Assembly (NCBI RefSeq): GCF_003721595.1
Contig: NZ_RJJR01000006.1
Location: forward strand, 31,723-95,722
Direction of reading: 5' to 3'
Length of the DNA: 64,000 nt
Origin: Hanamia caeni
GTDB lineage: Bacteria > Bacteroidota > Bacteroidia > Chitinophagales > Chitinophagaceae
In this document: positions 44,889-54,736 of the stretch, one piece after another
Numbering within the stretch: the stretch's first letter is position 1
How the letters are laid out: the number at the start of each line of letters is the position of its first letter
The notes under the pieces: model-generated
Database searches by the model: none
Told to the model about the DNA's origin: nothing
What the model saw: only the letters and a program-made list of their open reading frames with translations
Made by a program: the position numbers and the translations under genes

Positions 44889-45155
44889 TTATGCACTAAC
44901 TTCTGTGGCAGTGACAGAAACGATAGTTTTATCTCCTTTTGTTTTGCGGAATTCAACTACTCCATCAGCAGTTGCAAAGATGGTAAAGTCTTTACCAAGT
45001 CCTACATTTTTTCCGGGATGATAAACTGTGCCGCGTTGGCGAAGAATAATATTTCCTGATGTTGCGGCCTGGCCACCAAAAATTTTTACGCCTAGTCTTT
45101 TGCTTTGTGAATCGCGTCCGTTTTTTACTGAGCCTTCACCTTTTTTATGTGCCAT
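44889..45155 (-). CDS. rpmA: 50S ribosomal protein L27
   Basis: An 88-residue ribosomal protein whose N-terminal tail reaches the peptidyl transferase centre. [19 protein letters not shown] and [10 protein letters not shown] are the family signature, then [14 protein letters not shown]. It ends with a normal length. It follows rplU by 62 bp on the same strand and is probably co-transcribed from the promoter at 45544. Confidence 0.98.
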   Translation of the reverse strand: MAHKKGEGSVKNGRDSQSKRLGVKIFGGQAATSGNIILRQRGTVYHPGKNVGLGKDFTIFATADGVVEFRKTKGDKTIVSVTATEVSA

Positions 45156-45217
45156 TGTTCTTCGATTAAAAATTTATTATAATGAGAATGAAATTTTATT
45201 TTCATCCTTAGAATTGC

Positions 45218-45523
45218 TTATGCAATTCCTGTTACTTTAATGTGGGTATATTGAGTGCGGTGGCCATGCTTTTTCCTGAATCCTTTTCTTCTTTTCATTT
45301 TAAAAGCAATTACTTTTTCTCCTTTCACCAATTCATTCAATATTTCAGCTTTCACTTTTACACTTGTGTCGCCACCAATAGAAATCTTTCCGTCATTATC
45401 ATGAAGAAGTACTTCCGAAAATTCTACTTCATCGCCTTGTTTACCAGCAAGGTGAGGTACATATAAACTCTGGCCTGGTGTAACTTTAAATTGTTGACCG
45501 GCGATTTTAACTATTGCAAACAT
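45218..45523 (-). CDS. rplU: 50S ribosomal protein L21
   Basis: A 101-residue ribosomal protein. MFAIVKIAGQQFKV is the family start, and KRRKGFRKKHGHRTQYTHIKV the basic, RNA-binding C-terminus. The open frame from 45532 begins with TTG; the ATG at 45523 is preferred. A TACATTTG promoter element lies 20 bp upstream. rplU followed by rpmA is the normal bacterial order. Confidence 0.97.
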   Translation of the reverse strand: MFAIVKIAGQQFKVTPGQSLYVPHLAGKQGDEVEFSEVLLHDNDGKISIGGDTSVKVKAEILNELVKGEKVIAFKMKRRKGFRKKHGHRTQYTHIKVTGIA

Positions 45524-45543
45524 ATTTTCCAATTTTTGGAGTG

Positions 45544-45551
45544 CAAATGTA
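45544..45551 (-). promoter_or_regulatory. -7 element (TACATTTG) of rplU-rpmA
   Basis: An exact TAnnTTTG match on the minus strand lies 20 bp before the rplU ATG. A TTTG at 45565-45568 is upstream, but at a short 13-bp spacing. Confidence 0.55.
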
Positions 45552-45699
45552 AGACAATTTCGGGCAAATTTTAAACCTAAATTTACTTAAAACAGGAGTT
45601 TTTTGTGTTTTTGCATAATGTGTTGTTATTCAACGGTTATCGACTTTGCTTTTTGCAGGTTTGGTTGGCTTTTTTATTTTCGCAGCTATAAAACCTTAC

Positions 45700-46464
45700 A
45701 TGCGAATTTTAAGAAAGCTTTTACTTTTTTTGTTTACTATTTATGGTTTTGCGATTTTCTTGATATGGATGTTAATCCTGATGCCTTTATTTCTGTATGC
45801 ATTTATGCAGGAATCCATACGGGGCGGCAACATAATTTACCGGGTCTGTAGATTTTGGGCAGATGCATTTTTCGTCATGACCGGTATATCTTATTATAAT
45901 GTTGGAAGGCCAACCTATAAGATGAATGAAGAATATATTTTTGTGAGCAACCATATTTCCTATTTGGATATTGTGATGATGATGAAAGTGATTAGGAAAA
46001 GAAAAATAAGAATATTAGGCAAAGCAGAAATGACTAAAATACCCATTTTTGGTGCTATTTATAAAAGAGGAACTGTTTCCGTTGACAGGTCAAGTGTGAA
46101 GAACCGCTTAAGAAGCATCAATGAATTAATTGAATTTCTTCGTAGAAAAATATCAGTGTTTATCTGTCCCGAAGGAACCTTTAATACTTCTCATCGCCCA
46201 TTAAAATCATTTTATGACGGCGCTTTTCGTATAGCTATAGAAACCCAAAAGCCAATATTGCCTGTTTTATTTTTAGATACCTATGACCGGCTTAGCTATA
46301 AATCAATATTTTCTTTGAATCCCGGAAAGTGCCGCAGTGTATTCTTAGAACCAACTGATACAACAGGTCTTTCTCTGCATGATTTGCCGGAATTGAAAAA
46401 AAAGATTTTTCACCAAATGGAAACGGCATTGATTGAATATAAAGCAACCTGGATTCAGAAATAG
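45700..46464 (+). CDS. 1-acyl-glycerol-3-phosphate acyltransferase family (PlsC-like)
   Basis: A 254-residue membrane-associated acyltransferase of phospholipid or lipid A-type pathways. The catalytic HX4D motif is NHISYLD, the FICPEGTFN segment is the acyl-acceptor site, and GTVSVDR and PILPVLF are further family blocks. An N-terminal hydrophobic anchor precedes them. The frame is open from a TTG at 45646; the ATG at 45700 is preferred. priA follows after 32 bp. Confidence 0.9.
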   Translation: MRILRKLLLFLFTIYGFAIFLIWMLILMPLFLYAFMQESIRGGNIIYRVCRFWADAFFVMTGISYYNVGRPTYKMNEEYIFVSNHISYLDIVMMMKVIRKRKIRILGKAEMTKIPIFGAIYKRGTVSVDRSSVKNRLRSINELIEFLRRKISVFICPEGTFNTSHRPLKSFYDGAFRIAIETQKPILPVLFLDTYDRLSYKSIFSLNPGKCRSVFLEPTDTTGLSLHDLPELKKKIFHQMETALIEYKATWIQK

Positions 46465-46483
46465 TCTTGTGGGCCGCTCTTGA

Positions 46484-46491
46484 TATATTTG
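46484..46491 (+). promoter_or_regulatory. -7 element (TATATTTG) just before priA
   Basis: An exact TAnnTTTG match ends 5 bp before the priA ATG at 46497. If used, the mRNA would be almost leaderless; readthrough from the acyltransferase gene is the alternative. Confidence 0.4.
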
Positions 46492-46496
46492 CAATA

Positions 46497-48989
46497 ATGA
46501 TTTCCGAAAATCCAAATACGCAAAATCTTTTCGAAAACGAAAAAATTTCTTCTGCCTGGGTAGAAGTAATATTGCCTTTGGCTTTACCTACAACTTACAC
46601 CTATTCTGTTCCTGAAACTTTACTTACCAAAATAAAAACGGGATGCCGCGTTGAAGTGATATTTGGAAAAAATAAAAAATATTCTGGAATTATAAAATCA
46701 GTTTTGAATGAAGCTCCTTCTTTCGGGACAAAAGATGTTTTAAATGTCATAGACGATGAGCCCATAATTTATCCGCAACAGTTACAGTTATGGAAATGGC
46801 TCAGCGATTATTATATGTGTTCTGAAGGAGAGGTGATGGCGGCGGCCTTACCTGCTCATTTAAAGCTTAGCAGTGAAACTATCCTGGTATTTAATGAAGA
46901 GTGTGGAGAGGATTTTTCCAATCTTGATGATGAAGAATATTTGGTAGCGGAAGCTTTGCTTTTAAAAAAGGAACTCAAGACATCAGAAGTGCAGCAAATT
47001 GCCGGTATTACACATGTCTATCCTTTAATTAAAAAATTGATCGATAAAAGAATTTGTTTTGTATGGGAAGAATTTACAGACAAGTTTAAAGTGAAGAAAG
47101 AAAACTTTGTTTTACTAAATCCTGAATTTTCTTCCGATGAATCGCTGAACGCTTTGATGAACGATATGACCAAAGCGCCTAAACAGTTAGAGTTGCTGCT
47201 GAGCTTTCTGCATTTTTTAAAAACAGAAGGAGAAGTGTCTCAATCAAAATTGCTAAAGAAATCCGGTGCTACTATATCTCAGTTAAAAAGCCTTGTAGAT
47301 AAAAAAGTTTTGTTGGTTGAAAAAAGAAGCATCGATCGCTTGCCATCGCTTCCGCTGAAAATGAATGTCAATTTTGATTTAAACATTTCTCAGCAAAATG
47401 CACTCAATGAAATAAACCGGGCCTTTTCAAATAAAGAAGTTTGTCTTTTGCATGGAATCACCAGCAGCGGCAAAACTCAACTATATGTAAAGCAGATTGA
47501 AAAATTTGCTGGTGATGGTAAGCAAGTATTATATCTGCTGCCGGAAATAACTTTGACTGCTCAGATTATCAGGCGACTGCAATTTCATTTTGGTGGAAAC
47601 ATTGCTATCTATCATTCAAAGTTTAATAATAATGAGCGCATTGAAATCTGGAATAAAATAAAAACCGGCGAACTGAAAATTATCCTCGGTGCCAGAAGCG
47701 CTTTATTTCTGCCTTTTAAAAATTTAGGATTGATTGTAATTGATGAAGAACATGACTCTTCGTTTAAACAGCAAGATCCGGCGCCCAGGTACAATGCTCG
47801 CGATGCTGCTGTGTTTTATGCTTCTGTTTTTAAAGCGAAAGTTTTAATGGGAAGTGCTACGCCTTCTTTAGAAAGCTATTTTAATGCGCAAAAAGATAAA
47901 TATGCATTGGTTAATCTAAATGAAAGATTTGGTGGAAGCCAATTGCCCGAAATAAAAATTATTGATACGAAAACTGTAGCCGCGTCAAAAAAAGGCAAAG
48001 TCATGATTTCGCCGCAATTAAAAGCACAAATCGAAATAACATTGCAAAGTGACAAGCAGGTTATACTTTTTCAAAACCGAAGAGGATATTCGCCATTGCT
48101 TATTTGTGGTACTTGTGGATTTATTCCTAAATGCCAGAATTGTTCTGTGACGCTTACATTGCATAAATACTCCAACAAATTACATTGCCATTATTGTGGT
48201 AACACTTATCCCAAGCCAGTTTCATGCCCTGCATGTGGAAGCGTAAACTGGATGGAGAAAAATTTTGGCACCGAAAAAGTTGAAGAAGAACTTGCGAATG
48301 ACTTTCCTGCTTACAGAATTGCAAGAATGGATGTTGATGCGGTAAAAGGGAAAAATGCGCATGATACTTTAATCAAACTTTTTGAGCAGCACAGGATTGA
48401 TATTTTGGCGGGAACACAGATGGTAGCGAAAGGGCTTGACTTTGAAAATGTAAGCCTCGTTGGTATTTTGGACGCAGATGGATTATTATCTTTTGCGGAT
48501 TTCAGGGTAAATGAAAGAGCATTTCAGTTAATGGAGCAGGTGAGCGGCAGGGCAGGCAGAAAAGCTGAAAAAGGGCTGGTGTTAATCCAGGCATCAAAGC
48601 TTGATCATCCGGTATTGCTATTTGTGCAACAACACGATTATGAAAAATTTTATAATTATGAAGTAGCCATGCGAAAACAGTTTTTTTATCCGCCATTTAG
48701 CAGGCTCGTGAGCATAATAATAAAACATTCCACTAAAGAATTGGCTTTTGAAGCTGCGGAAATCTTAAGCCGCAATCTCGAAAAAGATTTTAGACATCTT
48801 GTGGGCCCTGCTGCACCTGTTATAAACCGTATACGCAATAAATATTTAATGGAAATTTTACTAAAGCTCGAAAAGGATTCCAAAAATCTGGTAAACCAAA
48901 AAAAGGTAATCAGGAATCATATTGATCTTATTAAGGCTGAAAAAAAATTCAGGAACGTAATCTTTATCCCTGATGTGGATCCATTATAA
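46497..48989 (+). CDS. priA: Primosomal replication protein N' (helicase PriA)
   Basis: An 830-residue superfamily 2 helicase that restarts stalled replication forks. Walker A is GITSSGKTQ, the DEAH-type box is DEEHDSS, and the zinc-binding region has eight cysteines (CGTCGF, CQNC, CHYCGN, CPACGS). VSGRAGRKAEKGLV is motif VI. The N-terminal 3'-DNA-binding domain begins at AWVEVILPLALPTTYTYSVP. The open frame extends to a TTG at 46467, but the ATG at 46497 is preferred. Confidence 0.96.
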   Translation: MISENPNTQNLFENEKISSAWVEVILPLALPTTYTYSVPETLLTKIKTGCRVEVIFGKNKKYSGIIKSVLNEAPSFGTKDVLNVIDDEPIIYPQQLQLWKWLSDYYMCSEGEVMAAALPAHLKLSSETILVFNEECGEDFSNLDDEEYLVAEALLLKKELKTSEVQQIAGITHVYPLIKKLIDKRICFVWEEFTDKFKVKKENFVLLNPEFSSDESLNALMNDMTKAPKQLELLLSFLHFLKTEGEVSQSKLLKKSGATISQLKSLVDKKVLLVEKRSIDRLPSLPLKMNVNFDLNISQQNALNEINRAFSNKEVCLLHGITSSGKTQLYVKQIEKFAGDGKQVLYLLPEITLTAQIIRRLQFHFGGNIAIYHSKFNNNERIEIWNKIKTGELKIILGARSALFLPFKNLGLIVIDEEHDSSFKQQDPAPRYNARDAAVFYASVFKAKVLMGSATPSLESYFNAQKDKYALVNLNERFGGSQLPEIKIIDTKTVAASKKGKVMISPQLKAQIEITLQSDKQVILFQNRRGYSPLLICGTCGFIPKCQNCSVTLTLHKYSNKLHCHYCGNTYPKPVSCPACGSVNWMEKNFGTEKVEEELANDFPAYRIARMDVDAVKGKNAHDTLIKLFEQHRIDILAGTQMVAKGLDFENVSLVGILDADGLLSFADFRVNERAFQLMEQVSGRAGRKAEKGLVLIQASKLDHPVLLFVQQHDYEKFYNYEVAMRKQFFYPPFSRLVSIIIKHSTKELAFEAAEILSRNLEKDFRHLVGPAAPVINRIRNKYLMEILLKLEKDSKNLVNQKKVIRNHIDLIKAEKKFRNVIFIPDVDPL

Positions 48990-49011
48990 TTAGCCGGAAT
49001 TTAAATTTGTT

Positions 49012-49746
49012 TTATTTGCTGCTCTGCTGTTGGTTTGAGCTTATCTTCTGAAAAATTTCTTCAAGTTCTGATTTATACTCTCTTGCCATATCCATTATTT
49101 GTTCATAATCGAAATAGCAGATTCCTTTTTTATTTTTTTTGCTTTCATATATCATTGCTTTAGCTACAGTGTTCGCGCCAATCGCATGATATTTTCTAAG
49201 CGGGCCGAGAAATATGAATGAAAAAAGATCCATAAGTGTTTGTGCAAGTAGATCCTTAAAGTGGCTTTCTTTTCTCACGCCGTTCAATAAAGAGGGTCGA
49301 AAGATGCTAATGCTTTCATACGGAAATTGTTTCAGTGAATTTTCTATTTTGCCTTTCAGTTGCAAATAAAAATTCGACGAACTTTCATTTGCTCCTACAG
49401 ATGATATAATTAAAAATTTTTTGAATTGCTGCCGGATGCCTATTGCTGCTGCATTTACAGGAATATCATGATCTATTTTTTCATACATCACTTTATCGCC
49501 ATTTACTTTTTTCTGTGTGGTTCCTATGCACGAAAAGATTACATCTCCTTCTCCCATTTTTATTTTAAAATCTTCTTTATCATTAAAATTAACGATGCGC
49601 TGATCCAATTTGGGATGCGAGATTTCAAGATGATTTCTTCCAAGCGTTCTGACAATTTTAAAATCCGGATCGTTTATCAAATCCCGCACGAGCAGACCAC
49701 CGGTTAAACCTGACGCTCCCAAAACAACTGCTATACCATCTTTCAT
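49012..49746 (-). CDS. NAD(P)-binding Rossmann protein (HTATIP2/short-chain type)
   Basis: A 244-residue protein with an N-terminal dinucleotide-binding loop (VLGASGLTGGLLVRDL). DVIFSCIGTTQKK and KFLIISSVGANESSSNFYLQLKGKIE include a serine and a YxxxK-like pair in the position used by atypical short-chain reductases, and SIFRPSLLNG follows. These are the hallmarks of HTATIP2-like oxidoreductases with unknown substrates. It is divergent from murB, with 31 bp between the starts, and its stop faces the priA stop. Confidence 0.85.
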   Translation of the reverse strand: MKDGIAVVLGASGLTGGLLVRDLINDPDFKIVRTLGRNHLEISHPKLDQRIVNFNDKEDFKIKMGEGDVIFSCIGTTQKKVNGDKVMYEKIDHDIPVNAAAIGIRQQFKKFLIISSVGANESSSNFYLQLKGKIENSLKQFPYESISIFRPSLLNGVRKESHFKDLLAQTLMDLFSFIFLGPLRKYHAIGANTVAKAMIYESKKNKKGICYFDYEQIMDMAREYKSELEEIFQKISSNQQQSSK

Positions 49747-49777
49747 TGTTTCAATTTTTGCCCTTAATTTTAAATTT

Positions 49778-50794
49778 ATGCAAGTTCATCAAAATTATCC
49801 ACTACGAAAATTAAATACGTTTGGTATTAATGTATTTTCAAAATTTTTTTCATCCTTTTCTTCAGCGGAAGAATTGCAGGAATTATTAAAAATACAACCT
49901 GGTGAAAAACGATTAATTCTTGGTGGAGGAAGTAACATTTTGTTTACGAAAAATTTTGATGGCTTCATTTTAAAAAATGAAATTCCCGGAATTGATATTA
50001 TGCATACGGATGATGAATTTGTGTTTGTTCGCGCCGGGGCAGGGGTTTCGTGGCATTCTTTTGTAACGTTTTGTGTGAATAATAATTTTGGAGGCGTAGA
50101 AAATCTTTCATTGATTCCGGGAAATGTGGGCGCTTCTCCTATGCAAAACATAGGCGCTTATGGAGTTGAAATTAAAGATGTTTTTTATGAATTGGAAGCA
50201 TTGCATTTGCATGAAAAGTTCATCCAAAAATTTAATGCGATGGATTGCAATTTTGGATACAGGGACAGTGTTTTTAAAAACAAGTATAAAAATCAATTTG
50301 CCATTTTGAACGTTACTTATCAGTTAAAAAAAAATCCGGATTATAATATTTCTTATGGCGCAATTAAAGAGGAATTGGAAAAAATGAAAGTGGATAACGT
50401 GACTATCAAAGCTATTTCTGATGCGGTAATCAGCATACGTACTTCTAAATTGCCAGATCCTTCAATGATTGGAAATGCAGGGAGCTTTTTTAAAAACCCT
50501 TTGGTAAGAAAAAAAGAAGTGGATGCTATAACTACATCTTTCGAAGATCTTAAAATGCCTGTTTATAAAATCGATGAAAATAATTATAAAATTCCCGCAG
50601 GATGGCTGATCGAAAATTGTGGATGGAAAGGATATAGAAACGGAGATGCAGGCTGCTACAGCAAGCAGGCTTTAGTGCTGGTGAATTATGCAAATGCAAC
50701 AGGCAAAGAAATTTATGATTTAAGTGAAGCAATCAAAATTTCTGTTGAAGAAAAGTTTGGAATTTCTTTGGAAAGGGAAGTGAATATTATTTAG
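49778..50794 (+). CDS. murB: UDP-N-acetylenolpyruvoylglucosamine reductase
   Basis: A 338-residue flavoenzyme that reduces UDP-GlcNAc-enolpyruvate to UDP-MurNAc in peptidoglycan synthesis. RLILGGGSNILF is the FAD-binding loop, IPGNVGASPMQNIGAYG the conserved flavin site, YRDSVFK carries the type I tyrosine region, and GNAGSFFKNP holds the catalytic serine. The final glutamate is in LEREVNII. It is the long (type I) form like the E. coli enzyme. Confidence 0.97.
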   Translation: MQVHQNYPLRKLNTFGINVFSKFFSSFSSAEELQELLKIQPGEKRLILGGGSNILFTKNFDGFILKNEIPGIDIMHTDDEFVFVRAGAGVSWHSFVTFCVNNNFGGVENLSLIPGNVGASPMQNIGAYGVEIKDVFYELEALHLHEKFIQKFNAMDCNFGYRDSVFKNKYKNQFAILNVTYQLKKNPDYNISYGAIKEELEKMKVDNVTIKAISDAVISIRTSKLPDPSMIGNAGSFFKNPLVRKKEVDAITTSFEDLKMPVYKIDENNYKIPAGWLIENCGWKGYRNGDAGCYSKQALVLVNYANATGKEIYDLSEAIKISVEEKFGISLEREVNII

Positions 50795-50828
50795 TGTTAA
50801 TATCCGGAAATATTTTTTTCTCATTAAA

Positions 50829-50856
50829 AAAAAGGCCTTTTTTACAGGCCTTTTCC
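50829..50856. terminator. Bidirectional terminator between murB and a lipoprotein gene
   Basis: AAAAGGCC (50830-50837) pairs with GGCCTTTT (50847-50854) over a 9-nt loop, with A and T runs on both sides. It lies 36 bp past murB and 38 bp past the end of the convergent gene. Confidence 0.85.
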
Positions 50857-50891
50857 TGGGTTAGTAAACACGTCTTAGGAAAAACTGCTTT

Positions 50892-51365
50892 TTATTTTTT
50901 TGTAAAAAAATAAGTTATTGTCCCTGTACTGTCGCTGCCGGCATTTATGTTTGAAGTGGCTGAAAAACTATTACTGCTAATCGGCCCTAAGTCTAATTTG
51001 AAGCCACTTTCCACGTTTCTTGGTTTCATTCCATTAAGTTTCTTAAACACAAACTGTGCATTATCTCCCTTACCTTCTACACCCCAGTAAATATTTTCTT
51101 TGGTTCCATTAGTCAGGGTGAACGAACCATTACCGTTTTTTATTAAATTCCAGGTACTTTCTTTAAAATCATTAAAGGGCGCTTCATCAAAAACCGTGGA
51201 CACCTTATATGCCGCAGGCATTTTTACATCAATATTTGAAAGAGTCCACGTTCCTGAAAGATGACTCCTGTTGGGTTTTAGGTTGGTAGCGTTTTTAGAA
51301 GATGTGCAACACCATAAAAAAGTAGTTAAGAACAAGGTCATAACCACTACGAAATTTTTTTTCAT
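50892..51365 (-). CDS. Lipocalin-like lipoprotein
   Basis: A 157-residue protein with a signal peptide and a lipobox (FLWCC, cysteine 19 or 20). LSGTWTLSNIDVKM is the usual start of lipocalin-like domains in Bacteroidota, and SFTLTNGTKENIYWGVEG with QFVFKKLNG follows. It is likely lipid-anchored and the ligand is unknown. It stands alone between murB and the LolC/E-type gene. Confidence 0.8.
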   Translation of the reverse strand: MKKNFVVVMTLFLTTFLWCCTSSKNATNLKPNRSHLSGTWTLSNIDVKMPAAYKVSTVFDEAPFNDFKESTWNLIKNGNGSFTLTNGTKENIYWGVEGKGDNAQFVFKKLNGMKPRNVESGFKLDLGPISSNSFSATSNINAGSDSTGTITYFFTKK

Positions 51366-51478
51366 AAAATACTATGTTGGTTAATCTGCACAATTACACA
51401 AATCCTGCCAAAACCATTTTTACATGTATCAGTTGGATAAGTAAACAAACAAAAAGTGAATATTTTTATTCTGTTTTT

Positions 51479-52714
51479 TTAGCGGAATTCTATAGCTTTC
51501 ACGGGTTGTACTTTTCTGATAAGCAATGAAGGAATAATGAGCATCATAAAACAAATTATCAACGTACCAATATCAACAGCTACCACTTGCCACCACACAA
51601 TATCTGCATGGGCCTCACTCATAAAGTAAGCCTCTTCGTCAAGCTTGATAAAACCGGTCCACTGTTGCAGGTAACATATTCCGAGGCCTAAGATAGTTCC
51701 GGCAATTACCCCGGTGAATGCGATAATCGTTGTATTGTACAGGAAAATTTTTTGTATGGTAAAATTTTTTGCGCCAATAGCTTTTAGGATGCCAATCATT
51801 GTTGTTCTTTCTAAAACAAGAATTATAAGACAGGTAATCAAATTGACCACCGCTATTACAATCATTATTACCAATAAAATACTTTTGATTCTTCCCTGTA
51901 AATTAAGCCAGTCGAAAATATTAGGATATATTTCTTCGATGGTTTTGCTATACCATCTTCCCGGCAATTGGTCAGAATCATATAAATAATTGTTGACTGC
52001 ATCCGTTTGCTTATAGTCCTTCAAAAAAATTTCGTATCCGCCTATTTCGTTCGCATTCCAGTCGTTCAGACGTTGAATTAATTTTATATCACCGATGCAA
52101 AAATTATGGTCATATTCATCAATGCCTGTTTTATAGATTCCTGCGATTTTTAATTTCCGGGCGCGCTGGGTTCCATTATTTTGAATGAATAATATAATTA
52201 CACTATCACCCACGCTTGCCTCTAACTGTTTGGCGGTGTAAGCGGAAATATCAATGTCTTTGCTGTAGCTGCTGTCGGTAAATGAAATCCATTTGCCGCT
52301 TTGCAAAAAAGAGTTTAACCTTTTAAAATCAAAACTACTGTCCACTCCTTTCATCAACACACTTTCAATATCATCTTTAAATCTGATAATAGCAGACTTG
52401 GTGGCGTACCGCGCCACACTTTTTACCTCGGGCAAATTTTTCAGAAAGGTTTCCAATGTATCGTTTCGTTCGATTGGTGTCTCTTCCGCAATATTAGCCT
52501 GTGTTAAAACATTTTGTTGAACCCGGATGTGTCCCCAAAAGCTGAAAACTTTATTGCTAATCACATTTTGAAATCCATTTACGAAACTCAAAGCCACTAT
52601 CATAACTGCGACACTAATCATCGTAGCCGTTATCGCCAGGCCAATAATAAAGCGTGAGAAGGTTTTCTGTTTGTTAAAGGCAATCCGCCCTGCTATAAAT
52701 GATGAGACATTCAA
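51479..52714 (-). CDS. Lipoprotein-release-type ABC permease (LolC/LolE family)
   Basis: A 411-residue membrane protein with the LolC/E layout: helix 1 (about 20-46), a large periplasmic domain, then three helices (about 275-300, 320-345 and 372-395). [20 protein letters not shown] is the typical N-terminus. With a LolD ATPase encoded elsewhere it would move lipoproteins to the outer membrane. The start is TTG at 52714; no ATG occurs in frame before residue 33. It is divergent from the T9SS plug gene with 49 bp between the starts. Confidence 0.85.
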   Translation of the reverse strand: MNVSSFIAGRIAFNKQKTFSRFIIGLAITATMISVAVMIVALSFVNGFQNVISNKVFSFWGHIRVQQNVLTQANIAEETPIERNDTLETFLKNLPEVKSVARYATKSAIIRFKDDIESVLMKGVDSSFDFKRLNSFLQSGKWISFTDSSYSKDIDISAYTAKQLEASVGDSVIILFIQNNGTQRARKLKIAGIYKTGIDEYDHNFCIGDIKLIQRLNDWNANEIGGYEIFLKDYKQTDAVNNYLYDSDQLPGRWYSKTIEEIYPNIFDWLNLQGRIKSILLVIMIVIAVVNLITCLIILVLERTTMIGILKAIGAKNFTIQKIFLYNTTIIAFTGVIAGTILGLGICYLQQWTGFIKLDEEAYFMSEAHADIVWWQVVAVDIGTLIICFMMLIIPSLLIRKVQPVKAIEFR

Positions 52715-52720
52715 AAGACC

Positions 52721-52728
52721 TAAATTTG
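52721..52728 (+). promoter_or_regulatory. -7 element (TAAATTTG) of the T9SS plug gene
   Basis: An exact TAnnTTTG match lies 35 bp before the ATG at 52764, in the short gap between divergent genes. Confidence 0.5.
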
Positions 52729-52763
52729 ATTTTTGTAAAACTAATTTTTTTTAAAATATTTAA

Positions 52764-54047
52764 ATGAAATCACTGAAAGTTGTTTTTATATTCCTTTTTA
52801 TTGCGGCGAGCAATCGCTTGTCGGCCCTGAATCCTGACAGCATTTATAACAGTAATATTAAAACGGTGAGGCTTTACACAACCGGCAACCAGCTTACTAT
52901 TCCGGTAATTCATTTAAAGGGCAATGATGCGCTTCAGTTGCAATTTGATGATCTGGATGCCGATGTAAAATATTACTATTACACTTACCAGCTTTGTAAC
53001 AGCGATTGGACACCATCAAACCTGGGGCAATTTGATTATTTAAAAGGGTTTACCCAACAGCGGATTACGAAGTATCGCTTTTCGTCTATAGCTCATATCC
53101 GTTATACTCATTATGAAGTTGTTTTGCCCGACCAATCAATGTATCCTACACGCTCGGGAAATTATATTCTTAAAGTATATATTAATAATGACACGTCGCA
53201 AATTGCCTTTACAAAGAGACTGATGGTTGTAGATACCAAAGCAACCATAACTGCAAGAGTGGTGAAACCTGTTTCGCCTGAATATTTTAATACGCATCAA
53301 AAGGTAGATTTTTCTGTGGATGTGAAGGCATTGCAATCATTCAGCGCTCCGCAGCAAATAAGTGTGGTACTGCTTCAAAATTACAGGTGGGATAACGCTA
53401 TCACTAATCTAAAGCCTGCGTTTATTCGCGGCAACTCGTTAGAATACAATACTCCGAATACTGGACTTTTTGGCGCGGGCAAAGAGTGGCGATGGCTGGA
53501 TGTTAGGGATTTTCATTTACAGAGCGACCGCGTTGCCACTGCAAATTATAATAAGAATTCAACCGATATTTTTTTAAGATCAGATATTCCTTTATCCACA
53601 CAACGATATGTGTATTATCGCGATTTGAACGGCCTGTCAACTATTGAAGCTATTCGTGGAATAAATCCTTTTTATGAAGGAGATTACGCGACAGTATATT
53701 TTTCATTTGCGCCACCTAACGGTCAGCCATACACGAATAATGATATTTATTTATTCGGCCAGTTGACCAATTATAATTACATAGATAGCCTTAAAATGAA
53801 ATTTAATCCTGAAAAATCTTTGTACGAAACGCATTTGTTGCTTAAACAAGGGTATTATGATTATACTTACATAGCGGTTGATAAAAGCAATCCTTCCGTC
53901 CGTATTGATTTAGATGGAAATTATTTCGAAACGGAGAATGTTTATACAATTTTAGTTTATTACAAACCTTTCATTGGGCGGGCTGATGAATTGATTGGCG
54001 TATACTCATTAAATTCCAGAACCGATCAGCCCGGACCAAGCTTTTAG
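52764..54047 (+). CDS. Type IX secretion system plug protein (DUF5103)
   Basis: A 427-residue protein with an N-terminal signal peptide (cleavage near LSALN). The DUF5103/T9SS plug family landmarks are YYYYTYQLCNSDWTPSNL, YLKGF and GNYILKVYINNDTSQIAF, and GDYATVYFSFAPP in the second half. In Flavobacterium the Plug protein blocks the periplasmic side of the SprA translocon until a substrate arrives. Its presence predicts a T9SS elsewhere in the genome, consistent with the large repetitive secreted protein at the right edge. Confidence 0.87.
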   Translation: MKSLKVVFIFLFIAASNRLSALNPDSIYNSNIKTVRLYTTGNQLTIPVIHLKGNDALQLQFDDLDADVKYYYYTYQLCNSDWTPSNLGQFDYLKGFTQQRITKYRFSSIAHIRYTHYEVVLPDQSMYPTRSGNYILKVYINNDTSQIAFTKRLMVVDTKATITARVVKPVSPEYFNTHQKVDFSVDVKALQSFSAPQQISVVLLQNYRWDNAITNLKPAFIRGNSLEYNTPNTGLFGAGKEWRWLDVRDFHLQSDRVATANYNKNSTDIFLRSDIPLSTQRYVYYRDLNGLSTIEAIRGINPFYEGDYATVYFSFAPPNGQPYTNNDIYLFGQLTNYNYIDSLKMKFNPEKSLYETHLLLKQGYYDYTYIAVDKSNPSVRIDLDGNYFETENVYTILVYYKPFIGRADELIGVYSLNSRTDQPGPSF

Positions 54048-54097
54048 TTCATACACTTGGCAGAGTTATCATAAATAAAAAATTGATTTTAAAGGAC

Positions 54098-54604
54098 TCA
54101 CTCTTCCCATACCACCTGGTGAGTCTGTTTGATGACGCCCATCACAAAAATACTTTGGATATGCCCTACATTTTCAATCTCACTTAATTTATTGACGTGG
54201 AAATCATAATACGCATTCATATCTTCACAGAGTACCTTCAGCATAAAATCAAACTCGCCTGAGATGCTGAAGCATTCGATGATTTCATTCAGGTTATTGA
54301 TCACTTTAATAAATTTTTCTCCAGCCTTTTTACCATGCTCCTTCAGCGAAACATAACAGATTACCATCAAGGATTTTTTCACTTTACGGTTATCAACAAG
54401 CGTCGCATATTGTTTTATAATTCCCGACTCTTCCATCCGTTTGATTCTTTCATGTACAGGAGTCGTGCTTAAATGAATTTTTTCGGAAATCTCTTTTACT
54501 GTTACGCGCGCATTTTGCTGGAGCAGTTTCAAAATCAACAAATCTTTTTTATCTGGTTGATAATCGGGAATAATCAATTTTTCTTTTTTCAATTGAGATT
54601 TCAT
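54098..54604 (-). CDS. Lrp/AsnC family transcriptional regulator
   Basis: A 168-residue DNA-binding regulator. The helix-turn-helix region is LLQQNARVTVKEISEKIHL with STTPVHERIKRMEESGII, and the C-terminal RAM ligand-binding domain is visible in CFSISGEFDFMLKVLCEDMNAYYDF. Lrp-type proteins respond to amino acids. It is divergent from ahcY with 132 bp between the start codons and may control it, but no operator can be identified by eye. Confidence 0.93.
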   Translation of the reverse strand: MKSQLKKEKLIIPDYQPDKKDLLILKLLQQNARVTVKEISEKIHLSTTPVHERIKRMEESGIIKQYATLVDNRKVKKSLMVICYVSLKEHGKKAGEKFIKVINNLNEIIECFSISGEFDFMLKVLCEDMNAYYDFHVNKLSEIENVGHIQSIFVMGVIKQTHQVVWEE

Positions 54605-54644
54605 GTAAGATTGCTATTTTATTCTTTTTATCTTCAGTTTACTT

Positions 54645-54652
54645 CAAATATA
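54645..54652 (-). promoter_or_regulatory. -7 element (TATATTTG) of the Lrp-type gene
   Basis: An exact TAnnTTTG match on the minus strand lies 40 bp before the ATG at 54604. Confidence 0.5.
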
Positions 54653-54695
54653 TCCTAAAGTCTTTAAAGGTATTAGTATTTTATTCTGATTTCGT

Positions 54696-54703
54696 TAAAT
54701 TTG
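54696..54703 (+). promoter_or_regulatory. -7 element (TAAATTTG) of ahcY
   Basis: An exact TAnnTTTG match lies 33 bp before the ahcY ATG at 54737 and 43 bp from the divergent Lrp-gene element, so the two promoters face away from each other. Confidence 0.55.
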
Positions 54704-54736
54704 CGATTTAAAAAAATCAAAAAAAAAAAAATAATT

